Positions 33,985-47,113 are shown, counted from the first letter of the stretch. The stretch: DNA of 64,000 nucleotides from Sweltsa coloradensis (GCA_024449915.1 JAMZAV010000447.1:310001-374000); one strand, 5' to 3'. The notes: generated from the letters alone by a model not told the origin. A program made the numbers and translations.

Positions 33985-35300
33985 CCGTAGAAATTTTTAG
34001 CTACGAATCCCGGTTAATACTCCTACGCCATGTCTCGAATACTGCAAGAGAGCAAGAAAAATTGTAGGATAATCAACGCGGGTTATAAAAGAGCATTTTG
34101 CGTAGAAATTTAGCTAGAATGCGTTAAATATTTCCCCTGCCCCCATGTTTTACGAATTTTGCTAAGAAGCAAGAAAAATTTAAAGGATATTTAAACCCCG
34201 ATTACAAGAGCGTTTTCCGTACAATTTGGGCTACAAATGCGTTGAAATTTTCCTAAGCCATGTCTACGAAACTGCAAAGAGAGAAAAGTAAAATTGTAGG
34301 ATATTTCAACGCAATATAAAAGAGCGTATCCGTAGAAATTTTTAGCTACGAATGCGTTGAATTTTTTCCTAGGGCCTGTCAAACGAATACTGTTTAAGAG
34401 AGCAAGTAAATTTGGGAGTATTTTTCCCGCAGATAAAAAAAAGGGGCGATCCGTAGAAATTTTAAAGCTACGAAGGGTTTAATTTTTTCCTACGCCATGT
34501 CTACAAATACTGCTAAAGAGCAAGAAAAATTTAAAGGAATTTAAACGCAAATTTTCAAGAGCGTATTCCTGAAATTTTTACTACGAACTTTTTAAATTTT
34601 TTTCCCTAGGGCCATGTCTTCAAATACTCTAAGAGAGAAAGTAAAAAAAAAGGGATTTTTCAACGCAGATATACAAAAAGCATTTTTGTAGAAATTTTGG
34701 GCTACAAATTTCGTTAAAATATTTCCTACCCCATGCCCTACAATACTGCAAAGAGAGCGATTTAAAATTAGGGGGTATCTAAACGCAGATAAACAAGAGA
34801 ATATCCGTAGAAATTTACTATAAATGCTTTAATTTTTTCCTGCGCCATGTTACGAATATTTCATAAGAGAGCAAGAAAAATTGGAGGAATTTTTCAACGC
34901 AGATATACAAAGCATTCCGTGGGAAATTCAGCTGTAAATGCGTTAAAATTTTTTCCTACGCCATGTCAAACGAATACTGCTAAGAGAGGAGTAAAATTAG
35001 AGCGTTTTAAATGCAGATTAAAAGGGACCCTATCGTAGCAAAATTTAGCAAACAAAATAGTTAAATTTTTCCTGCGCCATGTCTACGAATACTGCTAAGA
35101 GAGCAAGTAAAATCGAAGGATATTTCAACTCAGATATTAAAAGACATACCCGTAGCAATTTAGCTGAAAATTGCGTTAATAGGTCCTCCCGCCGTGTCTC
35201 AAAATTTTTTGCTTTTCCCAGGGCAAGAAAAAAATTTAAGGGGTTTTTTAAAAACGCAGATAAAATATATACAAGGCAGGGCACACCCCTAAAAAATTTA
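33985..35300. repeat. Satellite array 1, about 116-bp unit, 11 or more copies
   Basis: A marker such as CGCCATGTCTACGAATACTGC recurs at about 34027, 34141, 34258, 34373, 34494, 34613, 34730, 34844, 34960, 35076 and 35192. Spacing is 114-121 bp. The unit also carries AAGAGAGCAAG and AACGCAGATATA. Open frames here are incidental. Confidence 0.85.
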
Positions 35301-35339
35301 GCCGTTCTAAAAAACCAATGTTTTAAAGCTGCCAAGCTG

Positions 35340-38300
35340 AAAATTTTTCCAATGCTAAAAAGCCCCCCCCACCCGGGAACTAAAAAAACCCTTTGAATTT
35401 CATTGATAATTTAATTATTTTGTTTTTTTCTTTATTTTAAAAATTAAAATTTTTCACTACATTTTTTGATTTTGGATAATTCATCTATCGGGTTTGAAAA
35501 GGTCATTTACAGTTTTAAAAAGGGGGGACATTTTTTTAAATAATTTTGATTGTGCTAAACACAAATTTAAAGGGCGTCAGCTTCAAAGGATTTTAAACTG
35601 GGAGCCCTAGTGTGTTTTCCCACTTCCTGATCAAGGTTTGGCCTAGGGGAAATAGTCTTAGTAAAAACGGTAACAGGGAAAAACGTTTCCCGGGATTTGG
35701 GGGGGGAAATGACTAGCAGAGTAGAAGTGCCTATCACCTTTTATTAATATTTTTAAATACAATATTTGGAAATTTTTAAAAAAAAAAAGGGTGTAGGGGG
35801 GTTGTACGTGTTTCCCTGGTTTTTTTAATTGGGTATTAAAATCATTTAGTGGTAATTGTGTTTTACGTTTAAATTTGTTTTTCTTTCCAAGGTATAAGCT
35901 TTTCTTAGATCACAATATTTTGTATCATCAGGTTGAAAACTTGGGGGAAGGTGCTAGAACCCCTCCTTCATATTATCACGTATCACCTATCCGCAATCAT
36001 TGGGTGATACTGTTATACCTTTGAGTAAGGATGGTTACATACTCAAAGGTTATACAGAGCATTGCCGCTCGGCGCTGGCCTCATCATCTTGGTGAGGGTG
36101 TTGCCCATACTTCTGTGACCCCTTTTGGGAAACATTAGTGCCTAATAAAAATTTTAAAGGGAATTAATAATCGGGGTTGAATTTTTATTTTACTTTGGGT
36201 GTTTTGGGGTGTGATTTTACTTTAGAAATCACAAGAATTACTGCTCTCATCTTTTTGGGGGTAAATGCATGGCTGAAAAAATAACATATCCCCCTTGGGG
36301 TCTGGGAAACCCTTTGGGTTTTCAGCCATGCATTGCGGTGGGGTTATTTCCCTGAGTCTAGGAAACCCTTGGGTTTTCACCATCCCTTTGGGGGGGTTTA
36401 AATTTGTAAGGCGTGTAATTTTTCCACGATACAACATTGTTTCTCACGAGGGGGCCCCTACGAACTACAGAAAATTTAAACTAAACCCTTTTTGGCCCAA
36501 ACCCTCATTTATCAAGCGGAAACATTTTTTTCTCTGTTTTTGGGGGTACTACCCCAATTTTTTTAATTTTACCATTTATACACGAATGCAAAATCTGTCT
36601 TAGGAAACAATATTTGGTTTTCTTTTTTTGAGATTGATTGAGGGGTTTAAACCCGAATCCCCCCAATTGGGCCCCTTGAGTTTGTACGCCCCGTTTACTT
36701 GGCTGCGGTGCCCTATCGAGCACCCTAGATATGTTTTGAATAATAAAATTGGGCCTTTTTTCGGTATTCAACGGAAGAGTTTTATTTATTTTACTGAGGG
36801 TCCTATCAAAAAAAACCCAGAACCATCAACTTTTCAAAGAACACTCTTAAAACCCGGGCTATCTGCCACAAGGGCCAAGCAAGAATGGGCCTTTTGTTTT
36901 TTGGGGGCCAAGCAGTTTTCATTATGGGATTTAATTTTTATTTTTAAAAATGATAAATAAACTGACGAACTCCGTGTAAAAATATACCCGATGTAAAACT
37001 TTTTTGGGCCCTTGTTTTAAATTATTGTGTTAGCTTGGGTGTTTTTGTTATTTCTTTCAGTGTGTATTTGATTTAATTTTGAGTTGTTGATATTTGAAAT
37101 CCAATAGAAATGTCGGATAAAATAACTTATCTTTAACGTCGTCTACCGAAAAGTATAATTTAATTTAAAGATGACATACCGACTATATACCTATATAGCT
37201 TACAAAGATAATGCAGCAGAGAATAACACTTTATAAGACATGCACTGATTATCAATTCACCAATAAAAACGGGAAATTATTAAAATACATTTTTGATAAA
37301 AATGAAGGAGAAAAGGGGAAAAAATCAAGAAGTGAAAATTTTAAAAAGTGAGGGTTTTCATCATGTGAACTTAAAATTATTTTAGGCCCATTGCCCTGAA
37401 AATGATGAAGTCCGCGTATTTGGGTTAGTAAAAATTACAATAGTTTGATCAGCAAAGGGGTTTAAAGTGTTTTTATCCTTTAAAGAAAAATTCTTTTTAA
37501 ACATTTAAAAATTTAAAACCCCTTTTAAAAAAAAAAAAAAAACATTTTTTCATAAATGAATAGCATAAACTTTAAAATTTGGGATACGGTAAAAAAACCC
37601 AATAAAAAATTTTTTTAAAAAAAAAATACCCCCGGCCCTACCAATATTTATTTTGGGTATAAAATTTCCCAAATTTTTTGACAATCGTGAACCAATGGAA
37701 CGAGGGATTTAAATTTTTTTCCAATTAAATCAAATTGTTTCACTCTTACCTACATAATGAAAAACACATGCACTGTTGTATGAAAAGATTTAGGTGAAAA
37801 AACAAAATTTCCAAAAACCTTTTATGGTTTAATTAATCATTACATATGGGTATATGAAATATGCATGTATAAAATTTTTTAAAGAAATTTTTGGTTTTTT
37901 TGGAAACCCCTACTAAAGGACATTTGAGCCGTCAACGTTTAAACCATAATAATTTTGGAATATCGAAGAAAAATTTTTAAAAATGCCCGACTAAAAATAA
38001 GGGGGAAAATGTTTTTGATAGGGGGAATCAACTTCACAAACACTAAGGGAAACGATCACAGCTAACGTAAAAAATAGCATTATTTTTTACTGCTTGGCTC
38101 TAAAACAGATATTTATGCGTACGGACGAGCGTACTGTTTTTGCAGTATCAATTATTATCCATTCCCTTGGGAAATAGAAAGTGTTGTTGGAAAACTTTTG
38201 TGTCCGTCCATAAGAATAATCTTAGAGAAGGCGATTATTTTATATGTAACTTAATTCCAGCTCTATCTTTAAATCTACGACGAAATTTTTATCCAAGCAC

Positions 38301-40390
38301 GTAAAGCATTCTTATAAAAGGCTCTAGCTGTAGTAGTTATTACTCTAAAATTTTAATTATTTTGGGGTGAATGGTCTAGGGGTTTCCTATACTAAGTGGG
38401 CATAATGGAGGGGCTTTTTTAAAACTTTTGTTTGGGACGAAATTCCCACATAAAAATTTTGCTATTTTCTCTCTCATTGTATTTTTCCCCTTTTCTACTT
38501 TTTAAATACAAAACCCAAGGTGTCTTTATTTTTTTATAATGTACCCTAATTAGTTTAGTTATGACTATGTTGCCATTCTTTAAAATTTTTAAAACCATCT
38601 CCAACGCTCCGTGAAAAATATGCAATACTTTAAATTTTGGGGGGAAAAAAAAAAGGGTTTTAATACCCTATCGACTACCGTGATTTATGGGATGGGTGTA
38701 AATATTTGTCACGGTCAGGAAAACTGACGTGTATTAATGAACTGCCTATTAAATTTCAAAATTATTAAATTTTAATGGGATTATTATTACTTGAATAGCC
38801 ATCATACTCATAGAACTTTCTATTTCTTAAAGAATTACCCCGTTTTTAAATATTTATTTCATGCCATTTTGTGTATTCATTGTAATTTTCTACTGAGTTC
38901 AGTCTTTTCTGAAGACGTAATTTTTTAGCACCCGGCCCGGTTATTTTTTTTAGCGTCGATTATCGTATACCCTTTGGGAAATTGGCTTTTTTTAGGGCAT
39001 TTTATGTAAATTTTGGGAACACAAAAAAAATTATATTATATGGGCACTGCACCCCGGCCCGGGGTCATGAACATGCGTTCTATTTTTTTTTAAACAATTT
39101 GACGTTCACCCCCTGATAAAAAAAGGGTCATAAATTTTTTGAAGGGGAAATTTTGTCATTTGTCATATTCAGACGTTTTTGGGAAAATAGGGCCAAAAAT
39201 CAAACTACCAAATTTTTTGGAAATACATTAAATAATTGTGTACTTTTCCTTTTTTATTAGTGAATGGGTATTTAAAGGGGTTTTCAACTTTGAGCCCACA
39301 GCCGGGCTCCTTCAAAAAAACTTTATGGCTACCCTCAAAAAAAGACGACAACGCTTTTTGGGGTTTTGGCCCGGGAAAAAAATTTCCCCCCGTCTTTGTT
39401 AAACTTTCAAGTTTTTGCTCGGACTGAAGGGTACGGGGCCCAAAAAAACATGGGGCTCGAACCAAACCCCAAAACGTAATTTTTTTACTAATTGAAAAAG
39501 AGAAGACCCTTCCTAGGTCTTAGTTTATAAACAAGCGGTTCCCTGGGATACCTTATTAGTGAGTTGTGTATTATTATTTGGTTTTAAAATTTTTTTTCCG
39601 TTTATTTTTCATAAGGAAAATTGGGAAGGTTGAATAATTTTATTAAATAGGGCCCCCAGCCTATCCGTTTTGGGTACCTTTTTTCCTAATTATCTCCAAA
39701 TTTAAAAATTCCCCTTTGCCGGTTATTTTATTTTTTTTTTTTAACATAATCATTGATCAAAAAGTGATTATTTTTAAATTTGAGATTACTGCAGGTTTTT
39801 GTTTTTGACCCATATGAAAACCCTGACCTTCTGCAAACGTATACTTTGCATTTCATACTTATAATTTTTTCCCTGATAAACACAAAAACGCCTCCCAAAA
39901 AGTAAGTTTAAAAAAACATCAAAAAAAGTAAAAAGTCCTAACTTTCCTGAAAAATTCCTGATGGGAAAGACCCAAGGGGGGCAAGGAAAGAGATGTACTG
40001 GCCTCGATAGCTTCTTGGTAGGCAGGGGACCTAGATCATTGGGTAGGGGAAAGCGGGGACCCGGGTACGATCCCTGGTTTGGGGCACATATTTTCAGGGA
40101 TTGCTCTAAAATTCAAACATCTATTGGGGTCTGTATAGTCATGCCCGGGCAATTTTAACGGATGTTTCCGTTTTAAATGGGATTGGGAAACAGCCCAGCT
40201 TCCGCTTGCACACCCCTACCCACCCCTGCTGTGGGGGGGTTGGGGGGGTCAAGGACACTTTACCGTATGCGAGAAAAAACTTGAGGTGGCATCTAAGTTC
40301 TTTTTGCAAAATTCTTCGTTCATTCCGAAACCCCCAAACAGGACAGAAGCAAACAAGCCTACATTATTTTTAAGGGTTTACTCTTCGTTT
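35340..40390. other. Middle of the 10.7-kb element, no gene recognised
   Basis: About 5 kb of non-repeat sequence. Frames are short and motif-free. Runs of AAAA, TTTT, GGGG and CCCC of odd length are frequent (for example 36400-36700, 37500-37640), which suggests consensus errors. If a transposase were here, indel errors could hide it. Confidence 0.5.
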
Positions 40391-40399
40391 ATAAACACG

Positions 40400-43240
40400 T
40401 CCACTACACTCACAATACATACCCGTGGGTTTAACTACTTTCCCAAAATTTCCCCCCACCGGGCATAGTGTTTTCCCTTTCACCACTAAAGATTGTCTCT
40501 TTTCCAGCTTATCACAATTCCACCCCCAAATTATTGGGGGGGGGTGTTGAGGGCCCCCACCATACGTTTGCCCTTTTGTTTTAGCTTCTATCAGGTTTTT
40601 CCCCCACCGGCATGTGTTGCTCCTTAGTCCCCCTTTTACAACTCCCATTGGGTTGTATTTTCCCGCTTTTCAAAAAGGGTTTCCCCCCCAAAATTTTTGT
40701 GGGGTTTTAGCCACCACCCTAACGTTTGTCTGTATGTTTTAGCTTCTATCATTTTTCCACCACCGGGGATAGTGTTGCTCCTTTCCCACTAAAGATTGTC
40801 TCTGTATTCCCCGCCCTTTTCACAAGTTCCACCACCAAAATTTTGGTGTTGTTTTAGGGTATCACTAAATTTAAATATTTTTTTGCTTTTTAAACAGGGT
40901 TTCCCCCACTGGGGGATAGTGTTGCTCCTTTCACCCAAATAACGTTGTCCCCCTGGGAAATTTCCCGCTTACAAAAAGTTTCCCCCACCAAAATTTAAAG
41001 GTGTTTTTTGAGCTTCACTAAATAACTATGTTTTAGCTTCTATCAGGGTTCCCCCCCGAACATAAATGTTTTCTCCTTTCACAACTAACGATTGTCCCCT
41101 TTATTCCACTTATCACAAGTTCCCCCACCAAATTATTGTGGGTTGAGCCACCCCCCACTAACGTTTTTTCCCGTAGGTTTTTTGCTTCTATCAGGTTTCC
41201 CCCACCGGGGATAGTGTTGCTTTTCCCTTTGTCCTTTCACAAATAACGATTGTCTCTGATTTCCACTTATCACAAGTTCCACCCCCAATTATTGTGGTGT
41301 TGGGCTCAACCACTAACGTTTGTATTTTGTTTTTAGTTTTTACTGGTTCCCACCGAAAATAGTGTTGCTCCCTTTTTCCCATAACGATTGGTTGTGTAAA
41401 TTTCCCGGGTTATCCCAAGTTCCAAACCCCAAAATTATTGTGGTGTTGAACTACCCCCCACTAACGTTTTGGGCTCTGTTTTAGCTTTTATCAGGGGTTT
41501 CCCCCACCGGGCATAGTGTTGCCCCCTTTTTACCCCTAAGATTGTCTTCCCGTATTTCCCGCTTATCAAAAAAGTTCCCCACCCAAAATTAAATTTTTGG
41601 GGTTGACCACCACCACTAACGTTTTTCTGTATGTTTTAGCTTCTATAAAGGGTTTCCCCCCCGGGGATAGTGTTTTTCCCTTAGTCCTTTCACAACTAAC
41701 GATTTTTCTCTTTTATTCCCGCTTATCACAATTTCCCCCACCAAATTTTTTGTGGTTTTTGGCTACAACCCCTAACGTTTGTCTCCTTTTTTTTGTTTCT
41801 ATCCAGGTTTTCCCCCACCGAACATAGTGTTTTTTCCTCCTTTCAACCACTAAAAGATTGTCTCTGTATTCCAGTTTTCACAAGTTCCACCACCAAATTT
41901 TGTGGTGTTGAGCCCCCCACCACTAACTTTTTTTCTGTAATTTTTTTTAGCTCTATCTGGTTCCACCACCGGGGATGTGTTTCTTTCCCTTTGTCCCTTT
42001 CACAACTAACGATTGTCTCTGTATTCCAGCTTATCACAATTTTCCCCCCCAAAATTATTGTGGTTTGAGCTACAACCACTAACTTTTTGTCTTTTGTTTT
42101 TTGCTTCTATCAGGTTTTTCCCCCACCGGGCATAAAGTTGGTCCTTGTCCTTTCAAACCCCTAAAGATTGTCTCTGTATTCCCCGCTTAACACAAAACTC
42201 CCACCAAAATTGTTTTTGGTGTTGACTACCACCACTAACGTTTGTCTCTATGTTTTTTAAATACCCAATCAAATTCCAAACCCCCGGGCATGTGTTCCCT
42301 TTATCCACTAACGTTGTCTCTGTATTCCAGCTTATTCCCCCAATTTTCCCCCCCCAAAAATTTTTGTGGGGTTGAGCTACCCACCAATAACGTTTGTCTC
42401 TATTTTTAGCTTAGTTTCCCCCCAACTGGGCATAGTGTTGCTCCTTTCACCACTAACGATTGTCTCTGTAAATTCCCGCTTTTCCAAGTTCCACCCCAAA
42501 TTATTGTGGTTTTGAGCTACCACCACTAACGTTTTTTCCCCTATGGTTTTTGCTTAGTTTTCCCCACTGGGCTAGTGTTGCTCCTTTCACCCTAAAGTTT
42601 TCCCCTGTATTCCCCGCCCTTTTCACAAGTTCCAGGCCCCCAAAATTAAATTGGGGGTGTTGAGGGTCCAAACCCCTAAAAGTTTTGTCTATATGTTTTA
42701 GCTTCCCATCAGGTTTTCCCCCACCGGGGGATAAGTTTTTGGGCCTTTCACCACTAAAGGAAATTTTCTCTGTATTCCCAGCTTATTACAAGTTCCCGCC
42801 CCCAAATTTTGTGGTGTTTTAGCTACCCGTACTAAAGTTTTTTCTCTGTTTTAGCTTTGTCAGGTTACCCCCAAACCCGGGGAAAAGTGGGGTTTCTCCC
42901 CTTTTTTACCACTAATGTTTGTCTCTGTATTCCAGCTTATCACAAGTTCCCCACCAAATTATTGGGGGTGTTAAACCCAAACCAAAACCCCTAACATTTG
43001 TCTCTTGTTTTAGCTTTTACAGGTTCCAAACCCCGGGCATAGTGGGTTTCTCCCCTTTACCCTAAAAAGATTTGGGCTCTAAATTTTTTTGGGGTTCCTC
43101 CGGTTCTACCCCCGGTAAAGGGGTCGCTGCGCCCCCCACTAAAGTAGGTCTCTTTGTTTTAGCTTTGTCGGTTCCAACCCCGGGCATAGTGGTTTTTTCT
43201 GTTGTCAACGTTTGTCCGGGGTTTCAGCTAATTTTCAGGC
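40400..43240. repeat. Satellite array 2, about 150-bp unit, about 19 copies
   Basis: GGGCATAGTGTTGCTCC-like marker recurs about every 145-160 bp (40465, 40768, 40915, 41207, 41358, 41512, 41664, 41823, 42430, 42570, 43186 among others). Each unit also holds CACTAACGATTGTCTCTG and CCACCAAATTATTGTGG. Copies differ mainly by homopolymer lengths, pointing to sequencing error on a homogeneous satellite. Confidence 0.85.
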
Positions 43241-43244
43241 TTTA

Positions 43245-44080
43245 AATAGCTTGGGCCCCAAATTTTTTCTAATTTGGGAAACTTTATCGTTGGGAAAAGA
43301 ATCCCCAGCAACGTAGCTATTTTACGACTGCCCAGTGATAATTTTTTTCTACTTGCAGCGTAAAATTACTGAAATTTGCTTCGTGAAAAAGGGATGACCA
43401 GTCTTTTTTTTTAAATTTTGGGAATTTTTGGGAGGAAAAGAATTTCAAACAATCGTAGCTATTTTACTACAGCTGCTTTATAAAAAAATTCTACTTGAAT
43501 CAGTAAAAAATACTGAATTGTTGGGTTAGGGGAAATGCAGATCAATTATTCTAATTTGGGAGCTTTATCGTAGGAATAAAAAATTTCAGCCAAACGTAGC
43601 TATTTTAAATGGGAGCTACACTGATATTTAATTTTTAACTTTAAAACAGTAAAATTTTTTGAATTGTGGGTTCGTGAAATAGCATGACCATCCCTTTTAA
43701 TTTTGGGGGCTTTTAAACGTAGGAATAAAAATCACAGCAATCGTAGCTTAAATTTTTCTACAGCTCAGTGATAAAAGTTCTACTTGAAGCAGTAAAAATT
43801 TCCGAATATTGCTTTTGTGAAATAGCTTGTTCAATGAATTTCCCAAATTTGGGAAACATTTCGGGGAAAAAAATCACAGCAATCGTAGCTATTTTACGAC
43901 AGCTGCATTGATAATAAGTTCTACTTGAAGCAGTAAAATTACCGAATAATGTTTCATGAAATAACATGACCAGGTTATTCTAATATGGTAGCTATGCCGT
44001 ATGAAAATTATCACAGCAATCGTAGCTATTTTACGACCGCAACGTTGTTATTACGTCTTAGTTGGAATAGTAAAATTGCT
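43245..44080. repeat. Satellite array 3, about 140-bp unit, 6 copies
   Basis: AATCGTAGCTATTTTACGAC recurs near 43311, 43450, 43593, 43738, 43880 and 44013, with GTTCTACTTGAAGCAGTAAA and GAAATAGCATGACCAG between. Sequence quality recovers toward the end of this array. Confidence 0.8.
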
Positions 44081-44396
44081 GGCTAAGCATTGCCCAATAG
44101 CTAAAAAATGATTGTAAAATCCGAGTATTAAACGCTCCATTTTCGTGACATCATCTGAAGCAATTAAGCTTCAAATATCATTGTTATTTTGGTAGACATG
44201 GATAGTAAAATCGGAAAAGCATATAGTAAAATTGCAAGGGTATACGTCTCTTATTTGCACGCAGTAAACGCATTTTAGCAAGAGCATTCGTAGCAAAATT
44301 GCAAGATATCGTACGTCGCAAAATTACTACATTTGCTGTCGTTAGCAGTACTTCCGAAGCAAATGTCGCAATTTGGCGCGATTTTTTTAAACAGTG

Positions 44397-45293
44397 TATC
44401 AATGTTCATGGATTATAATAAAATATGTACAAAGTTACTGTATTGTGTTGTGTTGTATGTTCTTCTTGAATCCAGTAAGCTCGTGATGTAAAACATCGTA
44501 TTTTTTAAACATGCTCATAGCCTATAAGTGCATAAATAAATTATGCAAAACAAAATTTACACACCGAGAACGAATTACGATATGGCTGACCATATATATT
44601 TTTTTAACGTCTATCCTACACAGTTAAAAATTGCGTTATCACAAAATAAATCAAATTTTCACATAGCACAATCTGGACTCTTTTTAACCGCCAATTTTCC
44701 CCATTAGCTAGCATAGCTACTATAATAAAATTCAAATGGCGCAGTTTGCCAAACTTGTAGTTTATCATCCAATCAGAGTGAAGAGAGCTATACCGGCCAG
44801 GATTGAGCCAGGAGACTCAAGGTAACCTCTGAATTGTAGAGGAAACCTACATCTATGCTCCTATATTATTAAATTTTGAGAACGTTTGAATGCTTTGTAA
44901 TCCTGATTTTTGAGCAAATAGATTTCTGAGCAAATTTTAGGTTGTAAAGGCCTTTTATGGTGAATTTCAATTTAAAATCAGTTATATGACTGAGCGGGTA
45001 GACTCTAAATACGAATTTATTTATGAATTTAATAAAAAACATGGTGAAGATAAGGCAAAAGTGCAAACTTAATCTGGTTACAAAATATATACCGAAATAA
45101 TATTTAATATAATTCAGAAATAGTAAAGTCCATTCTAAATTGTATTAAATATTAACAATTCCACCCACGAGAGTGAATTTCCTAAATCTAGAAACATAAC
45201 GTACAGCCATAAAAATTAATATAGTCAAAAATTAGCTCTTGTAAAATTCCGCATGAAAACTGATTCAAATTTACTAAAATTGAAACGCATAAG
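44397..45293 (+). other. Rest of the unit A 3' UTR and start of duplicated unit B
   Basis: Resumes the unit A 3' UTR (TCAATGTTCATGG, AATAAA near 44417). From about 44690 the sequence matches 54310-54360 plus 54968 onward, and 57870 onward. 44974-45025 is an S1 SINE tail fragment (ATCAGTTATATGAC, GGGTAGACTC). Confidence 0.6.
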
Positions 45294-45306
45294 AGCATAG
45301 ATCTTG

Positions 45307-45479
45307 ATGTTGTAGGCTTTCACGACCCGTAGATGTCTTCTGTATGATCCCTGGGCTGTTTCGTCGTGTCGATGATGAGGCACTGCTCGACGTTTCGCCA
45401 CCCATGTTGGTGGCTTGGTGGCGTCGAGCAGTGCCTCATCATCGACACGACGAAACAGCCCAGGGATCATACAGAAGAC
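45307..45479. mobile_element. Perfect hairpin insertion with 13-bp target duplication
   Basis: 59-bp arms (45334-45392 and 45422-45480) are perfect inverses around a 29-bp loop. The insertion is flanked by AGCATAGATCTTG at 45294-45306 and 45480-45492. Units C and D lack it. A long duplication of irregular length suggests LINE-machinery insertion of a snapped-back product. Frames across it are incidental. Confidence 0.75.
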
Positions 45480-45492
45480 AGCATAGATCTTG

Positions 45493-46513
45493 TTTACCTT
45501 TACAATAACAGAGTTTACACAAGTCTTCTGGTTCTATTAGTTTGGCAATCACTTTTTTCTGTTGATTGTGCTCAATTGACGACTGGTGATAGGCGGAGCT
45601 TAAAACGATTGATGGGCCAAGTGACGAGAGTTGGGATAGATTTTCATTTCCTAATTTTACGTCTGTTGAACGGCGCAACACTTATCACGCTCCAACTTTT
45701 ATTCTATTCATTATTTGGACAAAACTAAAGAGGAATAATATTCAGCAACATATCATTACTTACAGCGATTATTTCGATTTTTTACATAGCCTTAGCTATA
45801 TTATTACAATGTGCGCATCATACATGAAAAATTAATCAAAAATACTACAAGCTTGCTCAACTTCAATAATTGACAAAAAACTGCTAATCGGATTTCGACA
45901 AGACCTATTTCAAAAAAAACATTTGACTGTTTAGACAAGAAATAAATTAACTTTCTAGGCAGAAAGTGCACTGAACGAAAATTTAAAGCATGTTATATGA
46001 GGCATGCAGTTTTTCACGGCTCATCCGCACGTCAAAAGTGCGTATTTTGGATGAAAACACATACCCAGCATATTAGCATGTGCTGTAAATTTTCGTTTAG
46101 TGCACTTTCTATGTAGACAGTTAATTTATTTTTGTCTTAACAGCCAGATGCATTTTTTAAAAGAGGTTTTGTCGAAATCCAATCCATAGATTTTGTCGAT
46201 AATTAAAGTTAAGAAAACTTATAATCTGATATTTCTTTCATGTATAATGCGAACATCGTAATAACAAGTTAATGGCTGTGTCTAAAAATTTGGAAATAAT
46301 CGCTGTTAGAAGGAATGATATGTTTGCTAAATATTAGGCCTATTCCTCTTACGTTATGTCCAGCTCCAGATAATGAATAGAATAAAAGTTAGAGCGTGAT
46401 AGGTGATGCGCCGTTCAACAGACGTCAACTTGCGAAATGAGGATATATCCCAACTCATTCCGCCATGTTGCCTCGTGACGCCAGGAGGCGGTCAAAATAC
46501 TAGACGTCAATTA
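45493..46513. other. Unit B upstream region
   Basis: No gene. 45490-45570 matches units C and D (ACACAAGTCTTCTGGTTCTA, near 55688 and 58637). The rest includes an inverted repeat: 45560-46000 versus 46080-46440 share, inversely, GAAAATTTAAAGCATG/CATGTGCTGTAAATTTTC and GTGATAGG/CCTATCAC-like blocks. It is a large imperfect fold-back. Confidence 0.45.
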
Positions 46514-47113
46514 TTGGATGAGCGTAGCGAGCGAAGCGAAAATTTATTTCACTACACTGGAGGAAAAAATCCGTAATGTTTTTTTTCTTCTTCTTCTTCT
46601 TTCTTTCTTTTTTTTTGTATTTTTGTGTGTTTGTTAACACGATTCCGGCTAACGCGATATTCCAATTGCAATGAAAATTTAAGGGGACCTTCGAAATTTC
46701 TAAACTAAGACCTGCCACGTTTTTGGGTACAATCGAAGAAATTATTCTCATGAATATCGTACTTTTACGATTTTTTTCGATTTTAAGTGCGATATTTTCG
46801 TAACATTTGGGCCGATTCTGACCAAACGGGTGGGGCTACAACGTTCATATTTAACATGGACATTAAGGTAATGGTGATGTATTGCTTTTTGAAAGAAAAA
46901 GTTGAAAAAGTTAGCCAGAATCCATAGAATAAAGGTTTTAATATGAGTTTTTTTAGGTTTATAATAACAATTACCAAGTAACAATAGAAACTTGACAACA
47001 ATCACCTACAATGCATTAAAAAAGCACTTGCAAAGGAAAAGTGGTCCTACGCAAACTAAAAACTTACAAAAACGCTCATCCATCAACGCGGCGGGACTTA
47101 AAAGTTTTCCTAG
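46514..47113 (+). mobile_element. Helentron-like element, family C, complete
   Basis: 5' TTGGATGAGCGTAGCGAGCG, 3' CGCTCATCCATCAACGCGG and TTTTCCTAG|T. The interior has the family C string GGGGCTACAACGTTCATATT. Inserted only 37 bp before the kappaB-like site of unit B. Confidence 0.8.

Larger units (their letters stand above)
33680..44396. mobile_element. 10.7-kb TIR element with satellite arrays, TA target duplication
   Basis: Ends are perfect 19-bp inverted repeats, CACTGTTTAAAAAAATCGC (33680-33698) and its inverse (44378-44396). TA is duplicated at 33678-33679 and 44397-44398. In sister genes the 3' UTR reads straight through (ATGTATCAATGTCCATGG near 52310 and 57370), so the insertion into the unit A 3' UTR is exact. 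It contains three tandem arrays (116, about 150 and about 140 bp units) and a 5-kb middle part without a recognisable gene. No transposase found, so the superfamily is open. Much of the inside has suspicious homopolymer runs. Confidence 0.85.

Noticed and set aside
36295..36960. Frames of 102 and 110 codons within the 10.7-kb element
   Set aside because: Located in error-rich sequence, overlap on both strands, and lack motifs.
40400..43240. CRISPR array
   Set aside because: Whole 150-bp units repeat with no unique spacers; it is a satellite inside a eukaryotic transposon.
45366..45728. 120-codon frame
   Set aside because: Runs across the perfect hairpin insertion and then unit flank; absent in sister units.
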